From the NCBI GenBank assembly GCA_046073825.1, contig JBJTMY010000103.1, forward strand, positions 1-5,648: a DNA stretch of 5,648 bases. The letters are read 5' to 3'. The notes beneath the pieces were generated by a model that made no database searches, was not told where the DNA came from, and saw nothing but the letters and a program-made list of their open reading frames with translations. Position 1 is the first letter of the stretch, and every line of letters begins with the position of its first letter. The DNA is from CAINEC01 sp046073825. Its GTDB lineage: Bacteria > Bacteroidota > Bacteroidia > AKYH767-A > OLB10. Position numbers and translations under genes: made by a program. Of the stretch, positions 1 to 5,648 are shown one piece after another.

Positions 1-1
1 T

Positions 2-400
2 AAACTTCATGCAGCACTAGCAAAAGCAATGATGAGTATCAACGCAGTAAAAGGATTTGAAATAGGTGATGGATTTTCAAGTACGTTGCGAAAAGGAAGT
101 GAACATAATGATGCATTTGTTAAAACTGAAGACGGAATTAAAACAGCAACGAATAACTCTGGTGGAATACAAGGTGGAATTAGCAATGGAGAAACTATTT
201 ATTTTCGAATTGCCTTCAAACCTGTATCTACCATTATGCAAGAACAACAAAGTGTTGACAAGAACGGTAATCCTATAGCGTTAGCAGGCAAAGGTCGCCA
301 TGACCCTTGTGTGGTACCGCGTGCAGTGCCTATTGTTGAATCGATGGCGGCATTGGTTATTGCTGATTATTTATTGAGGGATAGAAGTTCGAGAATTTGA
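2..400 (+). CDS. aroC: Chorismate synthase, C-terminal part (5' end outside window)
   Basis: Chorismate synthase makes chorismate from 5-enolpyruvylshikimate 3-phosphate with reduced FMN; it is the last step of the shikimate pathway in the cytoplasm. The visible frame gives 132 residues up to a TGA stop, against about 360 in the usual enzyme, so roughly the first 230 residues lie to the left. Seen directly: the block AVKGFEIGDGF near the start, then GGIQGGISNGE, then AFKPVSTI, and the C-terminal family signature GRHDPCVVPRAVPIVES (from about base 293), followed by the normal short tail ending near LLRDRSSRI. These blocks are in the expected order and the frame is unbroken, so this is the intact 3' end of a real gene. 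The frame is already open at base 2, upstream of the first ATG at 29; that ATG is an internal Met, not a start. Nothing linked to the pathway lies nearby in the window. Confidence 0.96.
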   Translation, partial: KLHAALAKAMMSINAVKGFEIGDGFSSTLRKGSEHNDAFVKTEDGIKTATNNSGGIQGGISNGETIYFRIAFKPVSTIMQEQQSVDKNGNPIALAGKGRHDPCVVPRAVPIVESMAALVIADYLLRDRSSRI

Positions 401-436
401 AGATTTGTCCCGATGTTTATCGGGATTGAAGATTTG
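397..436. repeat. 11-base direct repeats flanking an 18-base palindrome
   Basis: TTGAAGATTTG occurs at 397-407 and again, identical, at 426-436. Between them sits TCCCGATGTTTATCGGGA (408-425), a perfect 7-base-pair inverted repeat with a GTTT loop. The first repeat copy contains the aroC stop codon. A shorter match, TTTGAAGA, recurs at 601-608. The hairpin could end aroC transcription or protect its 3' end, but no T-run follows it, so a classic intrinsic terminator is not supported. From memory, short palindromes with a CCCGAT/ATCGGG core are frequent between Bacteroidota genes; that is recollection and was not tested here. Confidence 0.75.
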
Positions 437-601
437 AATGTATTAAAGTTTAAAACCCAAATTAATGAAATAATTCTTCGCAAAAGAAATAGAAAAAAAG
501 TACTCAATACCATGGGGGGACGACAGCCCCACCCCGCAGTAAAATTAACCATCCGGAAATAATTATTCGATTATTAAGCATTTACAAACGTTTAAGTTGA
601 T

Positions 602-793
602 TTGAAGACTCGTAATAAATTGTATCCGAAGGATTCTACTTTATTGTTTGATGAAACAATCGCGAAGCCTCGCGAATCGAAGGCCTTAACGATTTTAGAT
701 TTGTTTTTTGATGATTTGATTGCTGAGCGGTCCCTGCTACTTCGTGATTTGGTAATAAAATTCAAGTCTGAAAAAATGATTTATCCAATTTAA
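602..793 (+). CDS. Doubtful small ORF, 63 codons, no recognised family
   Basis: This frame opens after a TAA at 593-595 and runs to TAA at 791-793; its only early start candidate is TTG at 602. The product would be soluble and charged, with a leucine- and aspartate-rich middle (ILDLFFDDLIAERSLLLRDL) that could form an amphipathic helix. There is no signal peptide, membrane segment or cysteine. I see no ribosome binding site and no clear -7 box before it, and a small hairpin (660-675) falls inside it. Codon use is not obviously different from the real genes nearby, which is the main point in its favour. It may equally be a chance frame or a fragment of a decayed gene. Confidence 0.2.
   Translation: MKTRNKLYPKDSTLLFDETIAKPRESKALTILDLFFDDLIAERSLLLRDLVIKFKSEKMIYPI
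660..675. repeat. Small hairpin, TCGCGA arms with AGCC loop
   Basis: TCGCGA occurs at 660-665 and 670-675, separated by AGCC. Because TCGCGA is its own reverse complement, the two copies are both a direct and an inverted repeat and can fold into a six-base-pair stem with a four-base loop. The layout resembles the palindrome at 408-425, which also has a short stem and a four-base loop. It has no adjoining T-run. Function unknown. Confidence 0.5.
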
Positions 794-823
794 TAATTAA
801 AATTAAACAAAACCGATAATTTA

Positions 824-831
824 TAATTTTG
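824..831 (+). promoter_or_regulatory. Candidate -7 box (TAATTTTG) for the lipoprotein gene at 852
   Basis: TAATTTTG fits the Bacteroidota sigma-factor -7 consensus TAnnTTTG exactly and ends 20 bases before the ATG at 852, leaving room for a short leader. I do not see a good TTTG at the expected -33 position, and the stretch is very AT-rich, so a chance match is possible. Confidence 0.4.
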
Positions 832-851
832 AAATTCACAAAAACACAAAT

Positions 852-1349
852 ATGATTGACAAATTACCCATCAACAAAACAATTCAATTCCTATTATTCG
901 TTTTTATATTTATTCATATTGCTGGATGTAAAAAAGAAGAGGTAGCCCCTCCAGCAACTGTTATTGATGTCTGCACCTTACCGAACGGATTTTTAAAATG
1001 GAATGACAACATTGGCAATTATTGTGCAACAACGGCTTTCGCAGATGAGGCTATCACTATGACAATAAACGGAGTTTCTACCAACGGCCCAACAATCACC
1101 TTCGATTTAGCCAATTATACTTCAGGAACTCACTCAATAACTGAATCAACCAATAGTATTTTATACACGAATGCACTTGGATTTGCATTTACAAGCAGCA
1201 ATACCACACCTGGAACCTTAAATATTACCTCTTACTCTCCTACTAACCATCAAATAAAGGGGAATTTTAATTGTAAGGTTTTTGACCCTACAGGACTTAA
1301 TGCTCCTATTAACCTTTCAGGAAGCTTTAGTATGTATTATACTTTTTAA
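852..1349 (+). CDS. Putative surface-exposed lipoprotein, unknown function (possibly DUF6252-like)
   Basis: A 165-residue predicted lipoprotein. Residues 1-25 form a signal peptide: a lysine-containing n-region, a hydrophobic core (FLLFVFIFIHI), and a lipobox IAGC with the acylated cysteine at residue 26. The next residues are KKEE. In Bacteroidota a positive residue followed by two acidic ones just after the lipid-bearing cysteine is the known lipoprotein export signal that sends the protein to the cell surface, so outer-leaflet display is inferred. A proline-bearing linker follows, then about 130 residues rich in Thr, Ser, Asn and alternating hydrophobics, which suggests a beta-sandwich. 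The block GTLNITSYSPTNHQIKGNF and the ending NLSGSFSMYYTF resemble small Bacteroidota DUF6252-type lipoproteins; this family call is a resemblance only. Three further cysteines (41, 58, 141) could form a disulfide. ATG at 852 is chosen because it gives a complete signal peptide; no Shine-Dalgarno is visible, as is usual in this phylum. The next lipoprotein gene follows after 67 bases. Confidence 0.8.
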   Translation: MIDKLPINKTIQFLLFVFIFIHIAGCKKEEVAPPATVIDVCTLPNGFLKWNDNIGNYCATTAFADEAITMTINGVSTNGPTITFDLANYTSGTHSITESTNSILYTNALGFAFTSSNTTPGTLNITSYSPTNHQIKGNFNCKVFDPTGLNAPINLSGSFSMYYTF

Positions 1350-1368
1350 TCTTTCCATTCGCTTTTTT

Positions 1369-1399
1369 ATTGATTTATCTAAAAAAAAGTTATCTTGCA
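1369..1399 (+). promoter_or_regulatory. Candidate promoter for the NlpE-like gene
   Basis: ATTG at 1369-1372 and TATCTTGCA at 1391-1399 are separated by 18 bases, within the range expected between -33 and -7 elements in Bacteroidota. The -7 box is one T short of the common TATCTTTGCA form, so it may be weak. It leaves about a dozen bases of leader before the ATG at 1417. A loose A/T inverted repeat (CTTTTTT at 1362-1368 with AAAAAAG further on) overlaps it but is too weak to call a terminator. Confidence 0.35.
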
Positions 1400-1416
1400 G
1401 TTTATAAGTTTATAAA

Positions 1417-1860
1417 ATGAAAAAAGTATTGTTATTTACATTAGTTGCGTGGACAATTATTTCATGCGAAAGAAACTCTAAAAATGTAGTGGTTGTTTAC
1501 GATACCATCAATAACGACACTACACTTATTAAAATTGATTCAATTGCGCCCGATAAAAACTTTGCTGGGATTTTACCTTGTAAAGGCTGCGACGGAATTA
1601 ATGTGTATTTAACATTACATCAAGACAGCAGTTTTCATTACACAGAATCAAAAAAAACAGGGGAAGTTCAAGATAGTATTATTGAACAAACTGGAAAATA
1701 CAAATTGGACTCGAATGAGGTAGCCCCTATTATTGATTTGAAATTTACCGATGGAGGAAGAATGTACTTTCAAATTTATGGAGATACGGCTCTTCAATTA
1801 TTATCACGCGACAAAAAAGAAATCAAGACAGACAAGAATACTTTTTTAAGGAAGAATTAA
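1417..1860 (+). CDS. NlpE-like lipoprotein, N-terminal domain only, with CxxC motif
   Basis: A 147-residue predicted lipoprotein. The signal peptide (MKKVLLFTLVAWTIIS) ends at an acylated cysteine, residue 17. A spacer of about 30 residues rich in Asp, Asn and Thr follows, then a domain from about residue 47 to the end opening with FAGILPCKGCDGINVYLTL. That block, a small residue and Gly, then LPCxxCxG and a strand of the LTL type, is the hallmark of the NlpE N-terminal domain; the paired cysteines are C55 and C58. Later YKLDSN and LQLLSRD fit the closing beta-strands. In Escherichia coli, NlpE sits in the outer membrane and signals envelope stress and surface contact through Cpx; here that role should not be assumed, since no Cpx genes are visible and the second, C-terminal domain of E. 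coli NlpE is absent. Single-domain relatives are common in Bacteroidota. The residues after C17 (ERNSK) lack the acidic export signal of the upstream lipoprotein, so a periplasm-facing position is inferred. The ATG at 1417 is in the typical A-rich context. Confidence 0.85.
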   Translation: MKKVLLFTLVAWTIISCERNSKNVVVVYDTINNDTTLIKIDSIAPDKNFAGILPCKGCDGINVYLTLHQDSSFHYTESKKTGEVQDSIIEQTGKYKLDSNEVAPIIDLKFTDGGRMYFQIYGDTALQLLSRDKKEIKTDKNTFLRKN

Positions 1861-3089
1861 TTTTCAACTTTTAACTCGCCTTCCCATTTACTAACTACTG
1901 CCGTTGCTACAGCATTACCAATAACATTGGTTGCCGAACGTCCCATATCAAGAATTTGATCTATTCCTAATAGAAGTAATAATCCAGCTTCTGGTATATG
2001 AAATGCCCCAAGCATCCCTGCAATAACGACTAGGGATGCACGTGGAATTCCTGCCATTCCTTTACTGGTAACGAGCAGCATCAACATCATCGTTATTTCT
2101 TGTTGCAAACTTAACTCTATCCCGTATGATTGAGCAATAAATACAGTTGCAAAGGTCATGTACATGATGGATCCATCGAGATTAAATGAATAACCCAAAG
2201 GCAATACAAAACTGATAATGCGATTGCTACAACCAAACTTTTCTAATGACTCAACAGTCTTTGGAAAAGCTGACTCACTCGAAGCTGTACTAAAAGCTAA
2301 AATGATGGGTTCTTTCACATAGCTCACTAATTTAAAAAATGGAATTTTAAGCGACTTGCATATCGTAAATAAAATAACAAACGCAAAAAACAATAACCCC
2401 CCATAAAAGCATGCGATTAAATATAAATACCCACCAATAATGCCTAGTCCTTGTTTTGCGACTACAGCCGCAATCGCTCCAAATACACCAAATGGCGCAA
2501 ATAACATTACGTAGTTAGTCACCTTAAACATAATATGTGAAACCGTATCCAAAGCATGAACAACGCTTTTTGCTTTATCACCCATCGAAGCTGCAGCAAC
2601 TCCAAAAAATAATGAAAATACTACCAACGGTAAAATCTCATTATTCGCCATGGCCTCTATCACACTTTTCGGTATAACATGACCAATAAATTCTTTCAGA
2701 TTAAAAGCAACTTGTGCTACTCCCGACTGTGCACTATCCGCTGGTAATGGCAAATGCATAATGTGCCCCGGTTCAAAAATATTAACTAATATTAATCCGA
2801 GTCCGAGTGCTAATAAGGTGGCAAACTGAAAGTATAAAATTGTTTTTAAGCCAATTCTACCTACGGATTTAAAATCACCCACCTTTGCAACACCTACCAC
2901 TAGCGTACAAAAAACCAAAGGTGCAATAATCATTTTTATTAGTCGAAGGAAAATATCACTTAACACTTGAATGTTCGTAGCAAAACCTTCACAATCTGCC
3001 ACAGCAGGATGATAGTAACGATAAGTCTGTCCGACAACGATCCCAAGTAATAAACCAATAAAAATACGTGTAGTAAGATTAATTTTCAT
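1857..3089 (-). CDS. Dicarboxylate/amino acid:cation symporter (GltP/DctA family)
   Basis: A 410-residue inner-membrane carrier of the DAACS family, normal length for the family. It opens with MKINLTTRIFIGLLLGIVVG, a typical first membrane helix, and DIFLRLIKMIIAPLVF (from residue 45) is a strong family block. The transport core is complete: re-entrant hairpin 1 with STASSES (267-273), NLDGS in helix 7 (303-307), hairpin 2 with SKGMAGIPRAS (342-352) and helix 8 with DMGRSATNVIGN (381-392). By alignment with the archaeal aspartate transporter GltPh, D381 and R384 match the residues that bind the amino group and the side-chain carboxylate, which favours glutamate or aspartate over plain C4-dicarboxylates. 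N392 stands where GltPh has the sodium-binding D405, which leans towards proton coupling; both points are inference. The start is set at 3089: the frame extends upstream to 3341, but that extension is not membrane-like and overlaps the start of valS. The gene ends against the NlpE-like gene with shared stop bases. Confidence 0.95.
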   Translation of the reverse strand: MKINLTTRIFIGLLLGIVVGQTYRYYHPAVADCEGFATNIQVLSDIFLRLIKMIIAPLVFCTLVVGVAKVGDFKSVGRIGLKTILYFQFATLLALGLGLILVNIFEPGHIMHLPLPADSAQSGVAQVAFNLKEFIGHVIPKSVIEAMANNEILPLVVFSLFFGVAAASMGDKAKSVVHALDTVSHIMFKVTNYVMLFAPFGVFGAIAAVVAKQGLGIIGGYLYLIACFYGGLLFFAFVILFTICKSLKIPFFKLVSYVKEPIILAFSTASSESAFPKTVESLEKFGCSNRIISFVLPLGYSFNLDGSIMYMTFATVFIAQSYGIELSLQQEITMMLMLLVTSKGMAGIPRASLVVIAGMLGAFHIPEAGLLLLLGIDQILDMGRSATNVIGNAVATAVVSKWEGELKVEN

Positions 3090-3095
3090 AGTCTT

Positions 3096-3127
3096 CAAAA
3101 ATAGAATAAAAGATAGAATACTCCAAT
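3096..3127 (-). promoter_or_regulatory. Candidate promoter for the symporter gene
   Basis: On the minus strand TATTTTTG (3103 to 3096) matches the -7 consensus TAnnTTTG exactly and has ATTG (3127 to 3124) 20 bases upstream as a possible -33 element. Only six bases separate the -7 box from the ATG at 3089, so a transcript from it would be nearly leaderless. A second, poorer box, TATCTTTT (3115 to 3108), would leave a leader of ordinary length but lacks the final G and a matching -33 element. Confidence 0.45.
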
Positions 3128-3157
3128 CTTTCCTTCTTTTCCTTAGGCCACAATTGC

Positions 3158-3165
3158 TATATTTG
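3158..3165 (+). promoter_or_regulatory. Candidate -7 box (TATATTTG) for valS
   Basis: TATATTTGCA carries an exact Bacteroidota -7 consensus TAnnTTTG (3158-3165) with the frequently seen following CA, 17 bases before the ATG at 3183. The expected start point near 3172 gives a leader of about 11 bases, too short for a T-box or other leader control. The -33 region is T-rich (TTCTTTTCC) without a clean TTTG. Confidence 0.55.
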
Positions 3166-3182
3166 CACATTAATTTACTATT

Positions 3183-5648
3183 ATGGAAATTGCTAAAAAT
3201 TATATTCCCAAAGAAGCCGAATCGAAATGGTATAACTACTGGATGGAGAAAGGATATTTTCGCTCTGTTCCTGATCATCGTGAGCCATACACCATCGTGA
3301 TTCCACCGCCTAACGTAACTGGCGTATTGCACATGGGACACATGTTAAATAATACAATTCAAGATGTATTGATTCGTCGTGCACGTATGCTAGGCAAAAA
3401 TGCATGTTGGGTACCAGGTACTGATCATGCATCTATTGCCACTGAAGCAAAAGTGGTTGCAATGCTAAAGGAAAAAGGAATCAATAAAGCTGATTTATCT
3501 CGTGAAGATTTTTTAAAATATGCATGGGAATGGAAAGAGAAGTATGGTGGAATTATTCTAGAGCAATTAAAAAAACTTGGTGCTTCATGCGATTGGGACC
3601 GCACACGTTTTACCATGGAGGATGATTTAAGTGAAGCGGTAATTGATGTATTCATCGATTTATTCAAAAAGGGTTATATCTACCGAGGTACGCGAATGGT
3701 AAACTGGGATCCTGCCGGTTTGACTGCAGTGAGTGATGAAGAGGTTATTTATAAAGAAGTTCAATCAAAATTATGTTATGTTCGTTATGCATTGGTAGAT
3801 GCTGATGAAGAATATAACAACGATGATGAATCACAACGTCAAGCAAAATTTGAGAAAGGTGAGTTCATAACGATTGCGACTGTCCGCCCAGAAACCATTT
3901 TAGGTGATACAGCTGTTTGCGTGCATCCTGATGATGAACGTTACAAGCATTTGAAAGGAAAGTTTGCTGTAATTCCAATGTGTAATCGTCGTGTGCCCAT
4001 TATTTTTGATGATTATATATTGATGGAGTTCGGAACTGGATGTTTGAAAGTAACTCCGGCGCATGATATCAACGATTATAATTTAGGCATTAAACACGGC
4101 TTACCAACCATCGATACCATTCAGGCAAATGGTACTATGAGTGAAGCTGCAGGATTTTATATTGGAGAAGACCGATTCATTGTTAGAAAGAAAATTGTGA
4201 AAGACCTTGATGCAATGGGGGCTGTAGTAAAAATTGAAGATTATACAAACAAAGTTGGATACAGCGAGCGTACAGATGCGGTGATTGAACCTAAGTTGAG
4301 TATGCAATGGTTTGTGAAGATGAAAGAATTTTCAAAACCTGCGTTGGATGCAGTAATGGACAATGAAGTAAAATTGATTCCAGATAAGTTCATTAATACT
4401 TACCGCCATTGGATGGAGAATGTTCACGACTGGTGTATTTCACGTCAATTATGGTGGGGACAACGAATTCCAGCTTGGTATGATAACAAGGGGAGTTATG
4501 TTGTTTGTAAAACTCAAGAAGAGGCCTTGGCGGCTTTGAAAGAAAAAAATGCCACTGTAACGGTTTCGGATATCCGTCAGGATGAAGATGTGCTTGACAC
4601 CTGGTTCTCATCGTGGTTATGGCCAATATCAGTGTTTGATGGTTTTAAAAACCCTGATGGAGCAGATATCAATTACTATTATCCTACCAATGATTTAGTT
4701 ACTGCACCAGAAATCTTATTCTTCTGGGTAGCACGTATGATCATGGCTGGATACGAATATCGTGGTAAACGACCGTTTGAAAATGTTTACCTAACGGGAA
4801 TTGTTCGCGACAAGCTGGGAAGAAAGATGAGTAAGTCATTAGGCAACTCTCCTGATCCATTAGATTTAATTGAAAAATTTGGCGCCGATGGTGTACGAGC
4901 AGGAATGTTGCTTTCATCGCCCGCAGGCAATGATTTATTGTTTGATGAATCTTTATGTGAACAAGGAAGAAATTTCTGGAACAAGCTGTGGAATGCATTT
5001 CGACTTGTGAAAGGTTGGGAAGTGGATAACACCATATCGCAACCTGATTATTGCAAAACTTCGATCGATTGGTTTGAAAACAAATTCAATGCTTCTTTAG
5101 CAGAAATTAATGACCATTACGATAAATACAGAATGTCTGATGCGTTAATGTCAACTTACAAGTTAGTATGGGACGACTTCTGTGCATGGTATCTTGAATT
5201 AATAAAACCAGCATATTTAGCACCTATTGATGCAAAAACTTATGCTGCAACCATTGGTTTCTTCGAAAACATCGTTCGCATTCTACATCCGTTTATGCCG
5301 TTCATATCAGAAGAAATCTGGCACTTAATAGCAGACAGAAAAGAAGGCGAAGATTTAATCGTTAATCAGTGGCCTGAAGTTAAATCTACCGACGCAACAA
5401 TTATCAACAACTTTTCGGTAGCATCATCCATCATTTCTGAAATCAGGAACTTCCGTCAGAGTAAAGGAATTTCTCCAAAGGAATCATTAGAATTGATAAT
5501 ATCGAAGGTCGGTAATACAGCAGCGTTAGATGTATTTGGAAGTTCAATCATCAAACTTTCCAATCTAAGCACAATAACAATTTCCGAAGAAAAACCATCA
5601 GGTGCATTTCCATTTGTAGTACAACATTACGAATGCTATATCCCACTT
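3183..5648 (+). CDS. valS: Valyl-tRNA synthetase, 3' end outside window
   Basis: This class I aminoacyl-tRNA synthetase charges tRNA-Val with valine in the cytoplasm and hydrolyses mischarged threonine. The frame is open for 822 codons to the window edge, against roughly 870-880 residues usual in this phylum, so about 50-60 residues, the C-terminal coiled-coil arm, are missing. Seen directly: PPPNVTGVLHMGH with the HIGH-type signature HMGH at residues 50-53; WVPGTDHASIATE; the CP1 editing domain, roughly 190-345, with ATVRPET (232-238) and the pocket block PAHDINDYNLG; the return to the catalytic core with HDWCISRQLWWGQ (415-427); DTWFSS (472-477); KMSKS (548-552); and the helical anticodon-binding domain from about residue 600. 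The start at 3183 is right because MEIAKNYIPKEAESKWYNYW is the normal family N-terminus. Two small oddities: Val at 234 where TTRPET usually has Thr, and a charged, acidic insertion at about 206-227 just before the editing motif. It stands alone, divergent from the symporter gene. Confidence 0.98.
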   Translation, partial: MEIAKNYIPKEAESKWYNYWMEKGYFRSVPDHREPYTIVIPPPNVTGVLHMGHMLNNTIQDVLIRRARMLGKNACWVPGTDHASIATEAKVVAMLKEKGINKADLSREDFLKYAWEWKEKYGGIILEQLKKLGASCDWDRTRFTMEDDLSEAVIDVFIDLFKKGYIYRGTRMVNWDPAGLTAVSDEEVIYKEVQSKLCYVRYALVDADEEYNNDDESQRQAKFEKGEFITIATVRPETILGDTAVCVHPDDERYKHLKGKFAVIPMCNRRVPIIFDDYILMEFGTGCLKVTPAHDINDYNLGIKHGLPTIDTIQANGTMSEAAGFYIGEDRFIVRKKIVKDLDAMGAVVKIEDYTNKVGYSERTDAVIEPKLSMQWFVKMKEFSKPALDAVMDNEVKLIPDKFINTYRHWMENVHDWCISRQLWWGQRIPAWYDNKGSYVVCKTQEEALAALKEKNATVTVSDIRQDEDVLDTWFSSWLWPISVFDGFKNPDGADINYYYPTNDLVTAPEILFFWVARMIMAGYEYRGKRPFENVYLTGIVRDKLGRKMSKSLGNSPDPLDLIEKFGADGVRAGMLLSSPAGNDLLFDESLCEQGRNFWNKLWNAFRLVKGWEVDNTISQPDYCKTSIDWFENKFNASLAEINDHYDKYRMSDALMSTYKLVWDDFCAWYLELIKPAYLAPIDAKTYAATIGFFENIVRILHPFMPFISEEIWHLIADRKEGEDLIVNQWPEVKSTDATIINNFSVASSIISEIRNFRQSKGISPKESLELIISKVGNTAALDVFGSSIIKLSNLSTITISEEKPSGAFPFVVQHYECYIPL

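Larger units (their letters stand above)
401..851. other. Intergenic stretch without a convincing gene
   Basis: No reading frame here shows a recognisable domain. The stretch holds the repeat-flanked palindrome just after aroC, a G-run/C-run pair at 514-530 that could form only a four-base-pair GC stem, a second small hairpin at 660-675, and a weak 63-codon frame at 602-793. A possible promoter for the next lipoprotein gene lies at 824-831. After the aroC stop the same frame stays open to a TAA at 560-562 (an ATG at 413 would give 49 codons), but the resulting lysine- and arginine-rich peptide is not recognisable. It may be spacer DNA or the worn remains of a lost gene; the sequence alone cannot tell. 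Confidence 0.6.

Noticed and set aside
66..278. Second + strand frame inside the aroC end
   Set aside because: Shadow of aroC in another frame; the aroC frame carries the conserved signature.
408..425. Palindrome as a classic intrinsic terminator for aroC
   Set aside because: No T-run follows the stem on either strand; kept as a repeat only.
514..530. G-run/C-run stem in the intergenic stretch
   Set aside because: Only four base pairs are certain and no T-run follows; too short to support a function.
367..552. 61-codon frame on the minus strand across the aroC end and the palindrome
   Set aside because: Overlaps the aroC tail and reads through the repeats; no recognisable protein.
396..608. 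TTTGAAGA at 396-403 and 601-608 as target duplications of an inserted element
   Set aside because: Only eight bases, a third copy lies between, and the enclosed DNA has no terminal inverted repeats or transposase.
1362..1389. A/T inverted repeat as terminator after the first lipoprotein gene
   Set aside because: Stem is almost all A-T pairs with a long loop and no GC core; likely base-composition effect.
3090..3182. T-box or amino acid leader controlling valS
   Set aside because: The expected leader is about 11 bases, too short for such an element, and T-boxes are not typical of this phylum.
3090..3341. 84-codon upstream extension of the symporter frame on the minus strand
   Set aside because: It overlaps the valS start, is not membrane-like, and the family N-terminus begins exactly at the ATG at 3089.
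3425..5035. Several 68-85 codon frames on the minus strand inside valS
   Set aside because: Antisense shadows of a strongly conserved coding sequence; two of them overlap each other and none has a domain.

Overview
The window looks like ordinary chromosomal housekeeping DNA from a member of the Bacteroidota. Three things point there: AT-rich DNA with ATG starts that lack a clear Shine-Dalgarno; several upstream boxes matching the Bacteroidota -7 consensus TAnnTTTG; and a lipoprotein whose acylated cysteine is followed by a KKEE-type surface-export signal. The valyl-tRNA synthetase also reads like the Bacteroidota form. The sequence alone does not settle the order or family.

Layout from left to right. 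(1) The C-terminal third of chorismate synthase (aroC, + strand) enters from the left edge and stops at 400. (2) About 450 bases follow without a convincing gene. They hold an 18-base perfect palindrome flanked by 11-base direct repeats, a second small hairpin and one weak 63-codon open frame. (3) Two small lipoprotein genes lie on the + strand: a probable surface-exposed lipoprotein of unknown function (852-1349) and a one-domain NlpE-like lipoprotein with a CxxC motif (1417-1860). (4) A dicarboxylate/amino acid:cation symporter gene of the GltP/DctA family lies on the - strand (3089 down to 1857). It meets the NlpE-like gene tail to tail, with the two stop codons sharing the four bases TTAA. 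(5) A 93-base divergent promoter region separates it from valS (+ strand, from 3183), which is open without interruption to the right edge. Its last, coiled-coil part lies outside the window.

The genes do not form one pathway: aromatic amino acid synthesis, envelope lipoproteins, uptake of an acidic substrate, and tRNA charging. No operon joins them apart from possible co-transcription of the two lipoprotein genes. I found no mobile element, CRISPR array, RNA gene, defence module or convincing new system. The items worth a second look are the repeat-flanked palindrome after aroC, the surface-export signal contrast between the two lipoproteins, the stop-codon overlap, the sodium-site substitution in the symporter and the nearly leaderless symporter promoter.
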